Origin: Actinomycetes bacterium
GTDB lineage: Bacteria; Actinomycetota; CALGFH01
NCBI GenBank assembly: GCA_030146615.1
Contig: JASLBL010000044.1
Coordinates: 1-10,630, forward strand
DNA: 10,630 bases
Direction of reading: 5' to 3'
The first letter of the stretch is position 1. Every line of letters starts with the position of its first letter. The notes beneath the pieces are model-generated. The model made no database searches. It was not told the DNA's origin and was given only the letters and a program-made list of their open reading frames with translations. Positions 1-6,342 of the stretch are shown piece after piece. A program made the translations under genes and the position numbers.

Positions 1-2
1 CC

Positions 3-1277
3 GAGGACGGGGGCGACCTGACCAGCGCCGTCCACCGCTGCACGGGGATCGGGCGCTGCGTCGCCGACGGCACCGGGGCCGGCGAGGTGATGTGCCCGTC
101 CTGGCTGGCGACCAGGGACGAGAAGGACACCACCAGGGGCCGCAGCCGGGTCCTCCAGGAGGCGGTCAACGGCACCCTGGTCCGCGGCCTGTCATCGCCC
201 GAGGTCCGCGAGGCCCTCGATCTCTGCCTGGCCTGCAAGGGCTGCGCCTCCGACTGCCCGGCCGGGGTCGACATGGCCACCTACAAGGCCGAGGTCCTCC
301 ACCAGACCTACCGCGGTCGCCTCCGCCCACCAGCCCACTACAGCCTCGGCTGGCTCCCACGCTGGGCCGCTCTCGCCGCCCGGGCGCCACGCCTGGCCAA
401 CCTCCTCCTCACCGCCCCGGGCCTGTCCTCGTTGGCCAAGCGGCTGGCCGGGATCGACCCCCGCCGCCCCCTTCCGAGGTTCGCCCCCCAGACCCTGCGC
501 GCCTGGTGGCGCCGCCGCCCAGACGGCGGGTCGGCTCAGGTCTCCGGCCCCCGGGTGCTGCTCTGGCCCGACACCTTCACCAACCACTTCGACCCCTCGA
601 CCGGCCAGGCCGCCGTCCAGGTCCTGGAAGACGCCGGCTACCGGGTCGCCATCCCCGACGAGCCTCTCTGCTGCGCCCTCACCTGGATCTCGACCGGCCA
701 GCTCGACACCGCCAAGCGGGTCCTGCGCCGGACCGTCGATCGGCTCGCGACCCTCGTTGGCGAGGAGCCGGCGGAGGGCCGTGGGAGCACGATGCTGGTC
801 GGGCTGGAACCGTCGTGTCTGGCGGTACTGCGGCACGACGCGGCGGCGTTGCTCGGGGCGGACGACCCGGCGGTCGTCGTGGTGGCCAGGGCGGCGTCGA
901 CGGTGGCCGAGGTGCTGGCGGCGACGCCCGGGTGGGCGCCGCCCGACCTGTCCGGGGTGGTGGCGGTGGCTCAGCCGCACTGCCACCAGCACGCCGTGCT
1001 CGGCTGGGAGCGCGACCGCAACCTGCTGGCCCAGGCCGGGGCCCAGGTCACGGCCGTGGGCGGCTGCTGCGGCCTGGCCGGCAACTTCGGCGCCGAGCGC
1101 GGCCACTACGGCGTCTCGGTCGCCGTCGCCGAGACCACCCTCCTCCCAGCCGTCCGGGCCGCCGGCCGGGACGCGGTCGTCCTGGCCGACGGCTTCTCCT
1201 GCCGGACCCAGCTCGACCACCTGGCCAGCCGCCGCCCCCTCCACCTGGCCGAACTGCTCGCCCGACCCAGGCGCTGA
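3..1277 (+). CDS. FAD-linked oxidase / (Fe-S)-binding protein, C-terminal part (5' partial)
   Basis: The frame is open from the left edge, so the true start lies upstream; 424 residues are visible. I infer this is the iron-sulfur half of a fused FAD/Fe-S oxidoreductase of the GlcD-GlcF / D-2-hydroxyacid dehydrogenase type, which oxidises glycolate, D-lactate or a similar 2-hydroxyacid and passes electrons to the respiratory chain. The first cluster motif is visible near visible residues 13-34 (RCTGIGRC followed by VMCPSW and ATRDEKDTTRGR), and the second is CLACKGCASDCPAG. Downstream are the CCG-domain elements PLCCALTW, EPSCLAVLRHD, QPHCHQH and GGCCGLAGNFG, ending with ADGFSCRTQLDHLA and HLAEL, which is how such proteins usually end. 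The FAD-binding half is outside the window. The substrate cannot be told from this half. The gene stops 4 bp before the stop of the convergent Rad52-like gene. Confidence 0.9.
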   Translation, partial: EDGGDLTSAVHRCTGIGRCVADGTGAGEVMCPSWLATRDEKDTTRGRSRVLQEAVNGTLVRGLSSPEVREALDLCLACKGCASDCPAGVDMATYKAEVLHQTYRGRLRPPAHYSLGWLPRWAALAARAPRLANLLLTAPGLSSLAKRLAGIDPRRPLPRFAPQTLRAWWRRRPDGGSAQVSGPRVLLWPDTFTNHFDPSTGQAAVQVLEDAGYRVAIPDEPLCCALTWISTGQLDTAKRVLRRTVDRLATLVGEEPAEGRGSTMLVGLEPSCLAVLRHDAAALLGADDPAVVVVARAASTVAEVLAATPGWAPPDLSGVVAVAQPHCHQHAVLGWERDRNLLAQAGAQVTAVGGCCGLAGNFGAERGHYGVSVAVAETTLLPAVRAAGRDAVVLADGFSCRTQLDHLASRRPLHLAELLARPRR

Positions 1278-1295
1278 CCGGCTACTCGGACCGGT
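1277..1295. terminator. small perfect hairpin between convergent genes, possible bidirectional terminator
   Basis: ACCGG (1277-1281) and CCGGT (1291-1295) form a 5-bp perfect inverted repeat around a 9-nt loop. It spans the tail-to-tail junction of the oxidase and Rad52-like genes, whose stops are 4 bp apart. No T-tract follows on either strand, so this could only be a U-less terminator of the kind proposed for actinobacteria. A stem this short also arises easily by chance at high GC. Confidence 0.25.
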
Positions 1296-1770
1296 ACTGG
1301 GCTCGCAGCTGCTGGTCGAGGAAGTAGTGCTCCTGGGCCCAGAGGTGGAGGCCGAGGCCGAGACGCATGGCACAGCGCTTGAGGGCGTCGGAGGCGGCGT
1401 CCTTGAGGCGGGCGCCGTCGTGGGTCCAGTTGTGGACGTCGCCGACGTCGCCGACCTCCTCGACCCGGACCTGGCGGCCGTCGATGGTCGCGGTCAGCCG
1501 CCAGATTCCGCCGACGACGACGTTCTGGAGGGCCGGCGTGCCCGCCTTGCCCCGGCGGCTGCGGGAGCTGGGATCGGGCGGCACCGCGGCCACGTCGCCG
1601 CGGATGACCTGGACCAGCTCGAAGTCGAACGGGCCGACGATGCTGAGCAGGCGCTGGTTGACGACGTGGTGGGCGACGTAGTCCTGACCGTCCTTGCGCT
1701 CGACGAAATCGGTGGGGAAGGGGCGGGAGAGCTCGACCAGGTCGGCATCGATGACGGTGGTCACAAGCAT
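1282..1770 (-). CDS. Rad52/Rad22-like single-strand annealing protein (DdrA/phage recombinase type)
   Basis: This 162-residue protein resembles the conserved N-terminal domain of the Rad52/Rad22 superfamily, which binds ssDNA and anneals complementary strands; relatives include DdrA of Deinococcus and phage recombinases. The family signature is at residues 119-144: GARLKDAASDALKRC followed by AMRLGLGLHLW, the acidic/Lys/Asp-Ala/Lys-Arg helix and then the glycine-rich turn. Before it, residues 32-60 (VAHHVVNQRLL, VGPFDFEL) and 87-113 (GGIWRLTATIDG, EEVGDVGDVHNW) fit the beta strands of the annealing core. A basic, disordered-looking insert lies at about 66-78. There is no C-terminal Rad51/RecA-interaction region. 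ATG at 1770 has CTGAGGA only 3 nt upstream, so GTG at 1764 (third codon, better spacing) is an equally good start. The gene appears monocistronic, with a DNA-damage-type promoter match just upstream. The family call is from memory of motifs, not from a search. Confidence 0.82.
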   Translation of the reverse strand: MLVTTVIDADLVELSRPFPTDFVERKDGQDYVAHHVVNQRLLSIVGPFDFELVQVIRGDVAAVPPDPSSRSRRGKAGTPALQNVVVGGIWRLTATIDGRQVRVEEVGDVGDVHNWTHDGARLKDAASDALKRCAMRLGLGLHLWAQEHYFLDQQLRAQYRSE

Positions 1771-1804
1771 CAGTCCTCAGGGGAAGCGGTTGCTGCGTTG
1801 TCCC

Positions 1805-1827
1805 AGCGTAACCGGTACCTGTGACAA
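1805..1827 (-). promoter_or_regulatory. RecA-NDp (PafBC-type) DNA-damage promoter match upstream of the Rad52-like gene
   Basis: On the - strand, TTGTCA (1827-1822) plus CAG is followed by an 8-nt spacer (1818-1811) and TACGCT (1810-1805). The published actinobacterial RecA-NDp consensus is TTGTCRgtg-N8-TAnnnT, the LexA-independent promoter driven by PafBC. The core TTGTCR, the N8 spacing and TAnnnT all fit; only one of the three weaker gtg positions does. Transcription would start near 1797-1799, giving a leader of about 28 nt before ATG 1770. The same stretch also forms a dyad, TGTCCCAG (1799-1806) with CTGTGACA (1819-1826), 7 of 8 positions paired. The promoter role is inferred. Confidence 0.6.
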
Positions 1828-1922
1828 TCCGAGGGCCGCGACGGAGCGCCCGTAACGCTCCCGTACCGGCGGTGCTGGAGACTGCGGCGAACCGTCCCGA
1901 GCGCGGCGGAAGGAGGGTGGCG

Positions 1923-3113
1923 TTGCGTCCTCGAACCAGGGTGGTGCTCGCCTGGGCGCTGTGGCTGGTCACCTTCGGCTGCTGCGCCGCCGGGCTGGTG
2001 GTCACCCTGGCCATCTACCGCCCCCTCACCCTCGGCGTGCTGGTCGAAGGCGCGCTGTACGCGTTCTTCTTCGTCCTCGGGTTCGCGACGGTCGGGCTGG
2101 TGCTGGCCCTGCGGCGTCCGGGCAACCCGATCAGCTGGCTGTACGGGGCCGCCGGCCTCGCCTGGGCGTACACCATCCCCTTGGAGCCCTGGGTCGACCA
2201 GCTGGTCCGCGAGCACCGGCCCCTGCCCTTCGTCGCCCAGGTCGCCGCGGCCTTCGGGGAGTACGGCTGGGCGCCGGCGATCGCGCTCGGGGTCACGCTG
2301 CCGGCCCTCCTGCTGCCCAACGGGCGGCTGCGCTCGCGCCGATGGCGGCTGGTCGTGGTCTCCAGCGCGACCGGAGCCGTCCTGGCCGTCGTCGCCGGTG
2401 CCCTAGCCCCGGGACCGCTGCAGGAGATGGGGATCGACAACCCGCTCGGACTGGCCGGCCCGGCCGGCGACGTCGCCGCCGCGCTCACCATCGTCGGCGT
2501 GCTGCTGCACTGGTGGAGCCTGCCCCCGGCGGCGGTCTGCGTGGTGCTGCGGTTCCGCTCCTCCCGGGGAGTCGAACGGCAGCAGCTGCGCTGGGTCGCC
2601 GCGGGGGCGGCCGGGGCCGTGGTCGGGCTGGTGCTGGCCGTCCCGGGCGGGCTCGGGCTGCTGCCCGACGTCACCTCGGACGTCATCTACCCGGCCCTGC
2701 TGTGCCCGCCGGTGGCGATCGGGGTGGCGGTGCTGCGCTACCGGCTGTACGACCTGGACCGCATCCTCAGCCGGACCCTTGGCTACGGGCTGCTCACGGT
2801 CCTGCTCGGTCTCGGCTACGCCGGGGTGGTGCTGGGGCTCGGCCGGCTGCTTGGCCGGAGCTCCAGCCTGGTCGTGGCCGCCGCCACCCTGGCCGCGGTG
2901 GCCGCGTTCTCGCCGCTGCACCGCCGGGTCCAGCGGCTGGTCGACCGGCGCTTCAACCGGCGCCGCTACGACGCCGCCAGGACGGTCGAGGGGTTCGCGG
3001 CCCGGCTGCGGGACCAGGTCGACCTGGACGCCCTGCGCGGTGAGCTGCTCGGCGTGGTCGACCAGACCATGCAGCCGACCCGGGCCTCGCTGTGGCTCCG
3101 CCACGCGCCCTAG
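1923..3113 (+). CDS. multi-pass membrane protein, histidine-kinase-related sensor lacking a kinase domain
   Basis: The predicted protein has 396 residues starting at TTG 1923, chosen because GGAGG (1912-1916) sits 6 nt upstream. A GTG at 1821 would add 34 residues but has no visible ribosome-binding site and overlaps the promoter of the divergent gene. Hydrophobic segments cover most of residues 6-330, with the family-like motif RRPGNPISWLYG near 65-76 after the second segment. RYRLYDLDRILSRTLGYG lies near 272, and RFNRRRYDAARTVEGFAARLRD at about 343-364. In related actinobacterial proteins these elements precede GAF and HisKA/HATPase modules, but here the protein ends after QTMQPTRASLWLR. 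I see no H-box, N-box or ATP-binding glycines. It may be a membrane sensor or scaffold, or a truncated kinase kept as a separate protein. The specific function is unknown. Confidence 0.8.
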   Translation: MRPRTRVVLAWALWLVTFGCCAAGLVVTLAIYRPLTLGVLVEGALYAFFFVLGFATVGLVLALRRPGNPISWLYGAAGLAWAYTIPLEPWVDQLVREHRPLPFVAQVAAAFGEYGWAPAIALGVTLPALLLPNGRLRSRRWRLVVVSSATGAVLAVVAGALAPGPLQEMGIDNPLGLAGPAGDVAAALTIVGVLLHWWSLPPAAVCVVLRFRSSRGVERQQLRWVAAGAAGAVVGLVLAVPGGLGLLPDVTSDVIYPALLCPPVAIGVAVLRYRLYDLDRILSRTLGYGLLTVLLGLGYAGVVLGLGRLLGRSSSLVVAAATLAAVAAFSPLHRRVQRLVDRRFNRRRYDAARTVEGFAARLRDQVDLDALRGELLGVVDQTMQPTRASLWLRHAP

Positions 3114-3131
3114 CCGCCGTGGACGAAGGGG

Positions 3132-3160
3132 TTCCGGTCGTCGGAGCCATGGGCTATATT
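3132..3160 (+). promoter_or_regulatory. possible promoter for the DUF4287/SRPBCC gene
   Basis: TATATT at 3155-3160 is a rare AT-rich hexamer in this GC-rich window and is 5 of 6 to TATAAT. TTCCGG at 3132-3137 lies exactly 17 nt upstream as a weak -35. Transcription would start near 3167, leaving a leader of about 155 nt before the ATG at 3323. The same TTCCGG-N17-TAnnnT arrangement occurs on the - strand at 9187-9159. This rests on sequence pattern only. Confidence 0.35.
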
Positions 3161-3228
3161 CGGGTCCGGCGCCGTCCCGCGCCCGACCTTCTTCCCGGTG
3201 CTCACGCCACCGGCCCGCGAAGGTAAAG

Positions 3229-3294
3229 GGGACCTCGAGTTCTCGGGACGCTGGTCGAGTGCCCTCTCGCGGGGGCGACGGGAGCGTGGGTCCC
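3229..3294 (+). promoter_or_regulatory. foldable leader (possible three-way junction RNA) upstream of the DUF4287/SRPBCC gene
   Basis: The 209-bp stretch 3114-3322 holds no convincing gene. Within it, GGGACC (3229-3234) can pair with GGTCCC (3289-3294) and enclose two hairpins: CTCGA (3234-3238) with TCGAG (3255-3259), and CTCTCGC with GCGACGGGAG across 3264-3284. Together they draw a three-way junction ending about 14 nt before the GGAGGAG ribosome-binding site. I do not recognise a known riboswitch class. High GC makes chance pairing likely, so this is only a candidate. Confidence 0.25.
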
Positions 3295-3322
3295 GGAGCC
3301 GCCGCGTGCGGAGGAGCACGAC

Positions 3323-4045
3323 ATGACCAAGCAGAAGTCCTTCAAGGCGCGCGTCCGGGCGCGCATGGACAAGACGTCCGAGAGCTACACCGCCGCCCGC
3401 CGCCAGCTCCTGGCCAAGGCCGCCGCCGACGCCGAGGCCCCGACCGACCAGCCGACGCCCGCCCCTGCGGGGGCCGTGGGGCCGATCCCGGACGTGCCTG
3501 GGGCGAGGCGGCCGTATTCGGACGAGGTGATCCGGGCCAACACCGGCCACAGCTGGGACGAGTGGTTCGAGCTGCTGGACCGGTGGGGAGCGGCAGAGCG
3601 GAACCACACCGAGATCGCGCGGTGGGTCAGCCAGGAGCATGCGGTCGGGGGCTGGTGGGCGCAGGGCGTCACGGTTGCCTACGAGCAGGCGCGTGGGCTG
3701 CGTGCGCCCGGGCAGCGGCGTGGTGGCCACTTCGAGGTGAGCGCGTCCAAGACGGTGGCCGTGCCGGTCGAGCGGCTGTACGAGGCGTTCGCCGACCCGG
3801 CCCTGCGTGAGCGCTGGCTCCCCGGTGCGAGCTTCGAGGTGCGCACCGCCCACCCCGGCAAGTCGATCCGGGCCAACTGGGACGACGGCTCGACCCGCCT
3901 GGTCATCCTCTTCACCGCCCACGGCGAGGCCAAGAGCCAGGTCGCCCTGGTCCACGAGCGCCTGCCCGACGCCGAGACCGCCGCGGAGCTCAAGCCCTGG
4001 TGGCGCGCCCGGGTCGCCGACCTCAAGCGCTTGCTGGAGGCGTGA
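3323..4045 (+). CDS. DUF4287-like / SRPBCC (AHSA1-type) two-domain protein
   Basis: The protein has 240 residues. ATG at 3323 is supported by GGAGGAG (3310-3315) about 7 nt upstream. Residues 1-30 are basic and helical, followed by an Ala/Pro-rich linker to about residue 60. Residues 73-126 (NTGHSWDEWFELLDRWGA, HTEIARWV, GGWWAQGVTVAYEQARGLR) match the module often labelled DUF4287. Residues 135-240 look like a SRPBCC/AHSA1-type fold: FEVSASKTVAVPVERLYEAF, the ERWLPG turn, WDDGSTRLVILFTA, KSQVALVHERL, and a C-terminal helix. SRPBCC domains bind hydrophobic ligands or act as chaperone cofactors, but no ligand or partner can be inferred here. The last 23 bp overlap the 3' end of the convergent GT20 gene. 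It is conserved in outline among actinobacteria as I remember them, and its function is unknown. Confidence 0.85.
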   Translation: MTKQKSFKARVRARMDKTSESYTAARRQLLAKAAADAEAPTDQPTPAPAGAVGPIPDVPGARRPYSDEVIRANTGHSWDEWFELLDRWGAAERNHTEIARWVSQEHAVGGWWAQGVTVAYEQARGLRAPGQRRGGHFEVSASKTVAVPVERLYEAFADPALRERWLPGASFEVRTAHPGKSIRANWDDGSTRLVILFTAHGEAKSQVALVHERLPDAETAAELKPWWRARVADLKRLLEA

Positions 4046-5564
4046 CCCCGAGGTCGGTGAGCTGGGTGGTCAGCCACTTGGAGATGTCGTTCTCCTCGAC
4101 CACCCGGGCGGCGGCCTCGCGGCGGGCCCGGCGGGCGGCCGGGTCCATGGTCAGGGCCTCGTAGAGGGCGTCGGCCTGCTGCTGGACGTCGAAGGGGTGC
4201 AGGGTGACCGCGAACGCGCCCAGCTCCTGGTGGGCGCCGGTGTTCTCGGACAGGGCGAGCACGCTGGCGCGGGTGTTGACCACCACGGCCTCCTTGGCGA
4301 CCAGGTTCATGCCGTCGGCCAGAGCGTTGACCATGAGCACGTCGCAGACGGTGTAGGCGGCCACGGCCAGGTCCAGGTCGGCGGCCAGCCGGAGGTCGAC
4401 CGGCCGGTGGCCCTCGCGACCGTGGGCGGCGTTGACCCTGGCCACGGTGGCGCCGATCTCGGCCAGGTAGTCGGCGTACTCGGGCACGTCCTGGCGGCTC
4501 GGCTGGAGCAGGGCCAGGAAGCTCACCTTGCCGGCCAGCTCGGGATGGTCCTCGAGCAGGGTCGCGAACGCCAGGAAGCCGCGGACGATGTTCTTGGACG
4601 GGTCGGTGCGGTCGACCCGAAGGATCAGCTGGTGGTCCTCGCGACAGAACTCCTCCCGCAGGGCCTTGGCGTACTCGGTCACCTCCTCGGTGGCGGCCAG
4701 CTCGCGCATGGCCTCGACGTCGATCGAGATCGGGTAGTGGCGGGCGGCCACCACCCGGTCGCCGACCTGCACCGTCATCGCCTCCAGGTCGACCGGCAGG
4801 CCGAGCAGCTCCTGGGCCGAGAGCAGGAAGTTCCGCGCGAACCCCTCGGTGTGGAAGGCGACCACGTCGTTGCCGAGCAGCCCGGTGAGGATCTGCTCGC
4901 GCCAGGCCGGGGGCAGCACCCGCCAGGCGTCCGGGCCCGGCCAGGGGATGTGCAGGAAGAACGAGAGCAGGGCTTCCGGGCAGCGCTCCCGGACGGCCTG
5001 GCCGACCAGGTAGAAGTGGTAGTCGTGGAGCATCACCAGGGCGCGGCCGCCGCGGGCCTGGACCTGCTCGACGACCGCGTCGGCGAACAGCCGGTTGACG
5101 GCCACGTAGCCGTCGTCGTAGGCGGCGTGCTCGCGCCTGGTCAGGACGGGGGCCAGGGCCAGGCCGTACATGCCGTGCTGGAGGAACCAGAGCAATGGGT
5201 TGGCGATCACCGTGTAGAAGTCGTCGTGGGCCTTGGGGTCGACCTCGACCAGGCGCAGGCGCACGGTGGGCGCCCCATCTGCGCCGTCGCTGGACTTGTC
5301 GAGCACGCGGGGCTCGGGCTCGAGGGCGACCTCGACCGCCTGCCCGTCGTGCTCGGCGGCCACGGCGGCGTCCTCCTCGGAGTCGGCGGCGCACACCCAG
5401 ACGGCGTCGGGCAGGTCCGACACCAGCCCGGTGAGCGCCGTGACCAGCCCGCCGGCGCCGCGGCTGCCGGTGCGGTTGCCCGACTCGTCACGCTCGAACG
5501 ACACCGGCCCCCGGTGCGACAGCAGCACCACCGGCAGGTCCGACCGCCGCCCCTGGGCCGTCAT
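4023..5564 (-). CDS. otsA: trehalose-6-phosphate synthase-like glycosyltransferase (GT20)
   Basis: This 513-residue cytoplasmic enzyme is close in length to OtsA, which transfers glucose from UDP- or GDP-glucose to glucose-6-phosphate. The acceptor/donor loop is RGAGGL (35-40), followed by ANPLLWFLQHGMYG (121-134), HDYH (180-183, Asp181), FLHIPWP (203-209, His205), VAFHTEGFARNFL (235-247), the catalytic Arg/Lys pair in RTDPSKN (Arg319, Lys324), and ADGMNLVAKE (416-425, Asp417, Glu425). All key GT20 positions I can check are present, so it should be active. It is divergent from enterobacterial OtsA: the stretch WVCAADSEEDAA and parts of the middle resemble the VldE branch of the family, so another acceptor is possible. 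No OtsB phosphatase is in the window. ATG 5564 overlaps the TGA of the upstream SDR gene as ATGA, implying translational coupling. Confidence 0.88.
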   Translation of the reverse strand: MTAQGRRSDLPVVLLSHRGPVSFERDESGNRTGSRGAGGLVTALTGLVSDLPDAVWVCAADSEEDAAVAAEHDGQAVEVALEPEPRVLDKSSDGADGAPTVRLRLVEVDPKAHDDFYTVIANPLLWFLQHGMYGLALAPVLTRREHAAYDDGYVAVNRLFADAVVEQVQARGGRALVMLHDYHFYLVGQAVRERCPEALLSFFLHIPWPGPDAWRVLPPAWREQILTGLLGNDVVAFHTEGFARNFLLSAQELLGLPVDLEAMTVQVGDRVVAARHYPISIDVEAMRELAATEEVTEYAKALREEFCREDHQLILRVDRTDPSKNIVRGFLAFATLLEDHPELAGKVSFLALLQPSRQDVPEYADYLAEIGATVARVNAAHGREGHRPVDLRLAADLDLAVAAYTVCDVLMVNALADGMNLVAKEAVVVNTRASVLALSENTGAHQELGAFAVTLHPFDVQQQADALYEALTMDPAARRARREAAARVVEENDISKWLTTQLTDLGVTPPASA

Positions 5565-6331
5565 GAGGCGGTGTCGGAGTTGGCCTTGGCGGCCATCAGC
5601 AGCAGGCCGCCGTCGATCACGAACGAGGCCCCGGTGGCGTAGCTGGCCTCCTCGGAGGCCAGCCAGACGATGGCGGCGGCGATCTCGCGGGCGTGGCCGG
5701 GCCGGCCCAGTGGGATGCCCGGCCGGTCGATCGTCCGCGGGTCGGTGTCCTCGTTGCCGGTCATGGCGGTGGCGACCTCGCCCGGCGCGACCGAGTTCAC
5801 CGTGATGCCGTGGCCGGCCAGCTCCAGGGCCATCACCTTGGTGAGCAGGCCGAGGCCGCCCTTGGCGGCGCAGTAGGCGGCCCCGCCCTCCAGCGGCACG
5901 TGCTCGTGGACCGAGGTGACGTTGACGATCCGGCCGCCCCGCCCGGCGGCCACCATTCGCCTGGCCGCGGCCTGGGCGCAGACGAAGGCGCCGGTGAGGT
6001 CGGTGTCCACGACCCGCTGCCAGTCCTCGAGGGTCTGGTCCAGGAACGGGGTCGCGATCCCGGTGCCGGCGTTGTTGACCAGCACGTCGAGGCCGCCGAG
6101 CGCGGCGGCGAGCCCGTCCACGACCTCAGCCGCCTCCTCCAGGCGGGTCAGGTCCAGCCGGGCCACGGCCGCCTTGCGACCGGCGGCCTTGACGGCGTCC
6201 GCCGTCCCGGAGGCCCCGTCCTGGTCCCGGTGCCAGGTCACGCCGACGTCGCAGCCGGCCTCGGCCAGGGCGATCGCCGTCGCCTTGCCGATGCCGGAGT
6301 CGGACCCGGTCACGATCGCCACCCTGCCCAC
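5561..6331 (-). CDS. YohF-like short-chain dehydrogenase/reductase (SDR)
   Basis: This is a 256-residue classical SDR. GTG 6331 is chosen because AGGAG (6341-6337) lies 5 nt upstream and the Rossmann strand VAIVTG begins at residue 4; the frame stays open far upstream but only as antisense of the neighbouring gene. The cofactor motif is TGSDSGIG (8-15), with NNAG at 86-89 and the catalytic Ser140, Tyr153, Lys157 in the contexts NVTS and YCAAK. The phrase SVHEHVPLEGGAAY, together with SDSGIGK and VTWHRDQDGA, closely resembles E. coli YohF as I remember it. Both also have Asp near the position where most SDRs carry the tetrad Asn (TDLTGAF). It probably reduces or oxidises a small alcohol/ketone with NAD(P); the substrate is unknown. 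It lies 11 bp after the membrane gene and shares ATGA with the GT20 gene, so it is mid-operon. Confidence 0.88.
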   Translation of the reverse strand: MGRVAIVTGSDSGIGKATAIALAEAGCDVGVTWHRDQDGASGTADAVKAAGRKAAVARLDLTRLEEAAEVVDGLAAALGGLDVLVNNAGTGIATPFLDQTLEDWQRVVDTDLTGAFVCAQAAARRMVAAGRGGRIVNVTSVHEHVPLEGGAAYCAAKGGLGLLTKVMALELAGHGITVNSVAPGEVATAMTGNEDTDPRTIDRPGIPLGRPGHAREIAAAIVWLASEEASYATGASFVIDGGLLLMAAKANSDTAS

Positions 6332-6342
6332 CCGCGCTCCTC

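Noticed and set aside
192..1373. Long - strand open frame antisense to the Fe-S oxidase
   Set aside because: It has no recognisable motifs and is Gly/Arg/Gln-rich, and the + strand frame carries clear Fe-S and CCG motifs. Long antisense frames are expected at this GC content.
1771..1922. LexA SOS box controlling the Rad52-like gene
   Set aside because: No CGAAC-N4-GTTCG-like palindrome is present; the RecA-NDp pattern fits better.
3149..3226. 25-residue open frame MGYIRVRRRP... in the leader of the DUF4287 gene
   Set aside because: It overlaps the proposed -10 element, has poor ribosome-binding spacing and an Arg/Pro composition typical of chance frames.
3229..3294. c-di-AMP (ydaO), cobalamin, TPP or SAM riboswitch
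   Set aside because: None of the conserved core sequences of these classes that I know could be found; only generic GC-rich pairing is present.
3679..5394. 571-residue - strand frame overlapping the GT20 gene
   Set aside because: Arg/Gly/Pro-rich shadow of the GT20 gene, whose frame holds every expected catalytic motif.
4023..5564. Assignment as a VldE-type pseudo-glycosyltransferase
   Set aside because: Resemblance is partial, and the protein keeps the GG loop and DGMNLVAKE motif of true sugar transferases that VldE has lost.
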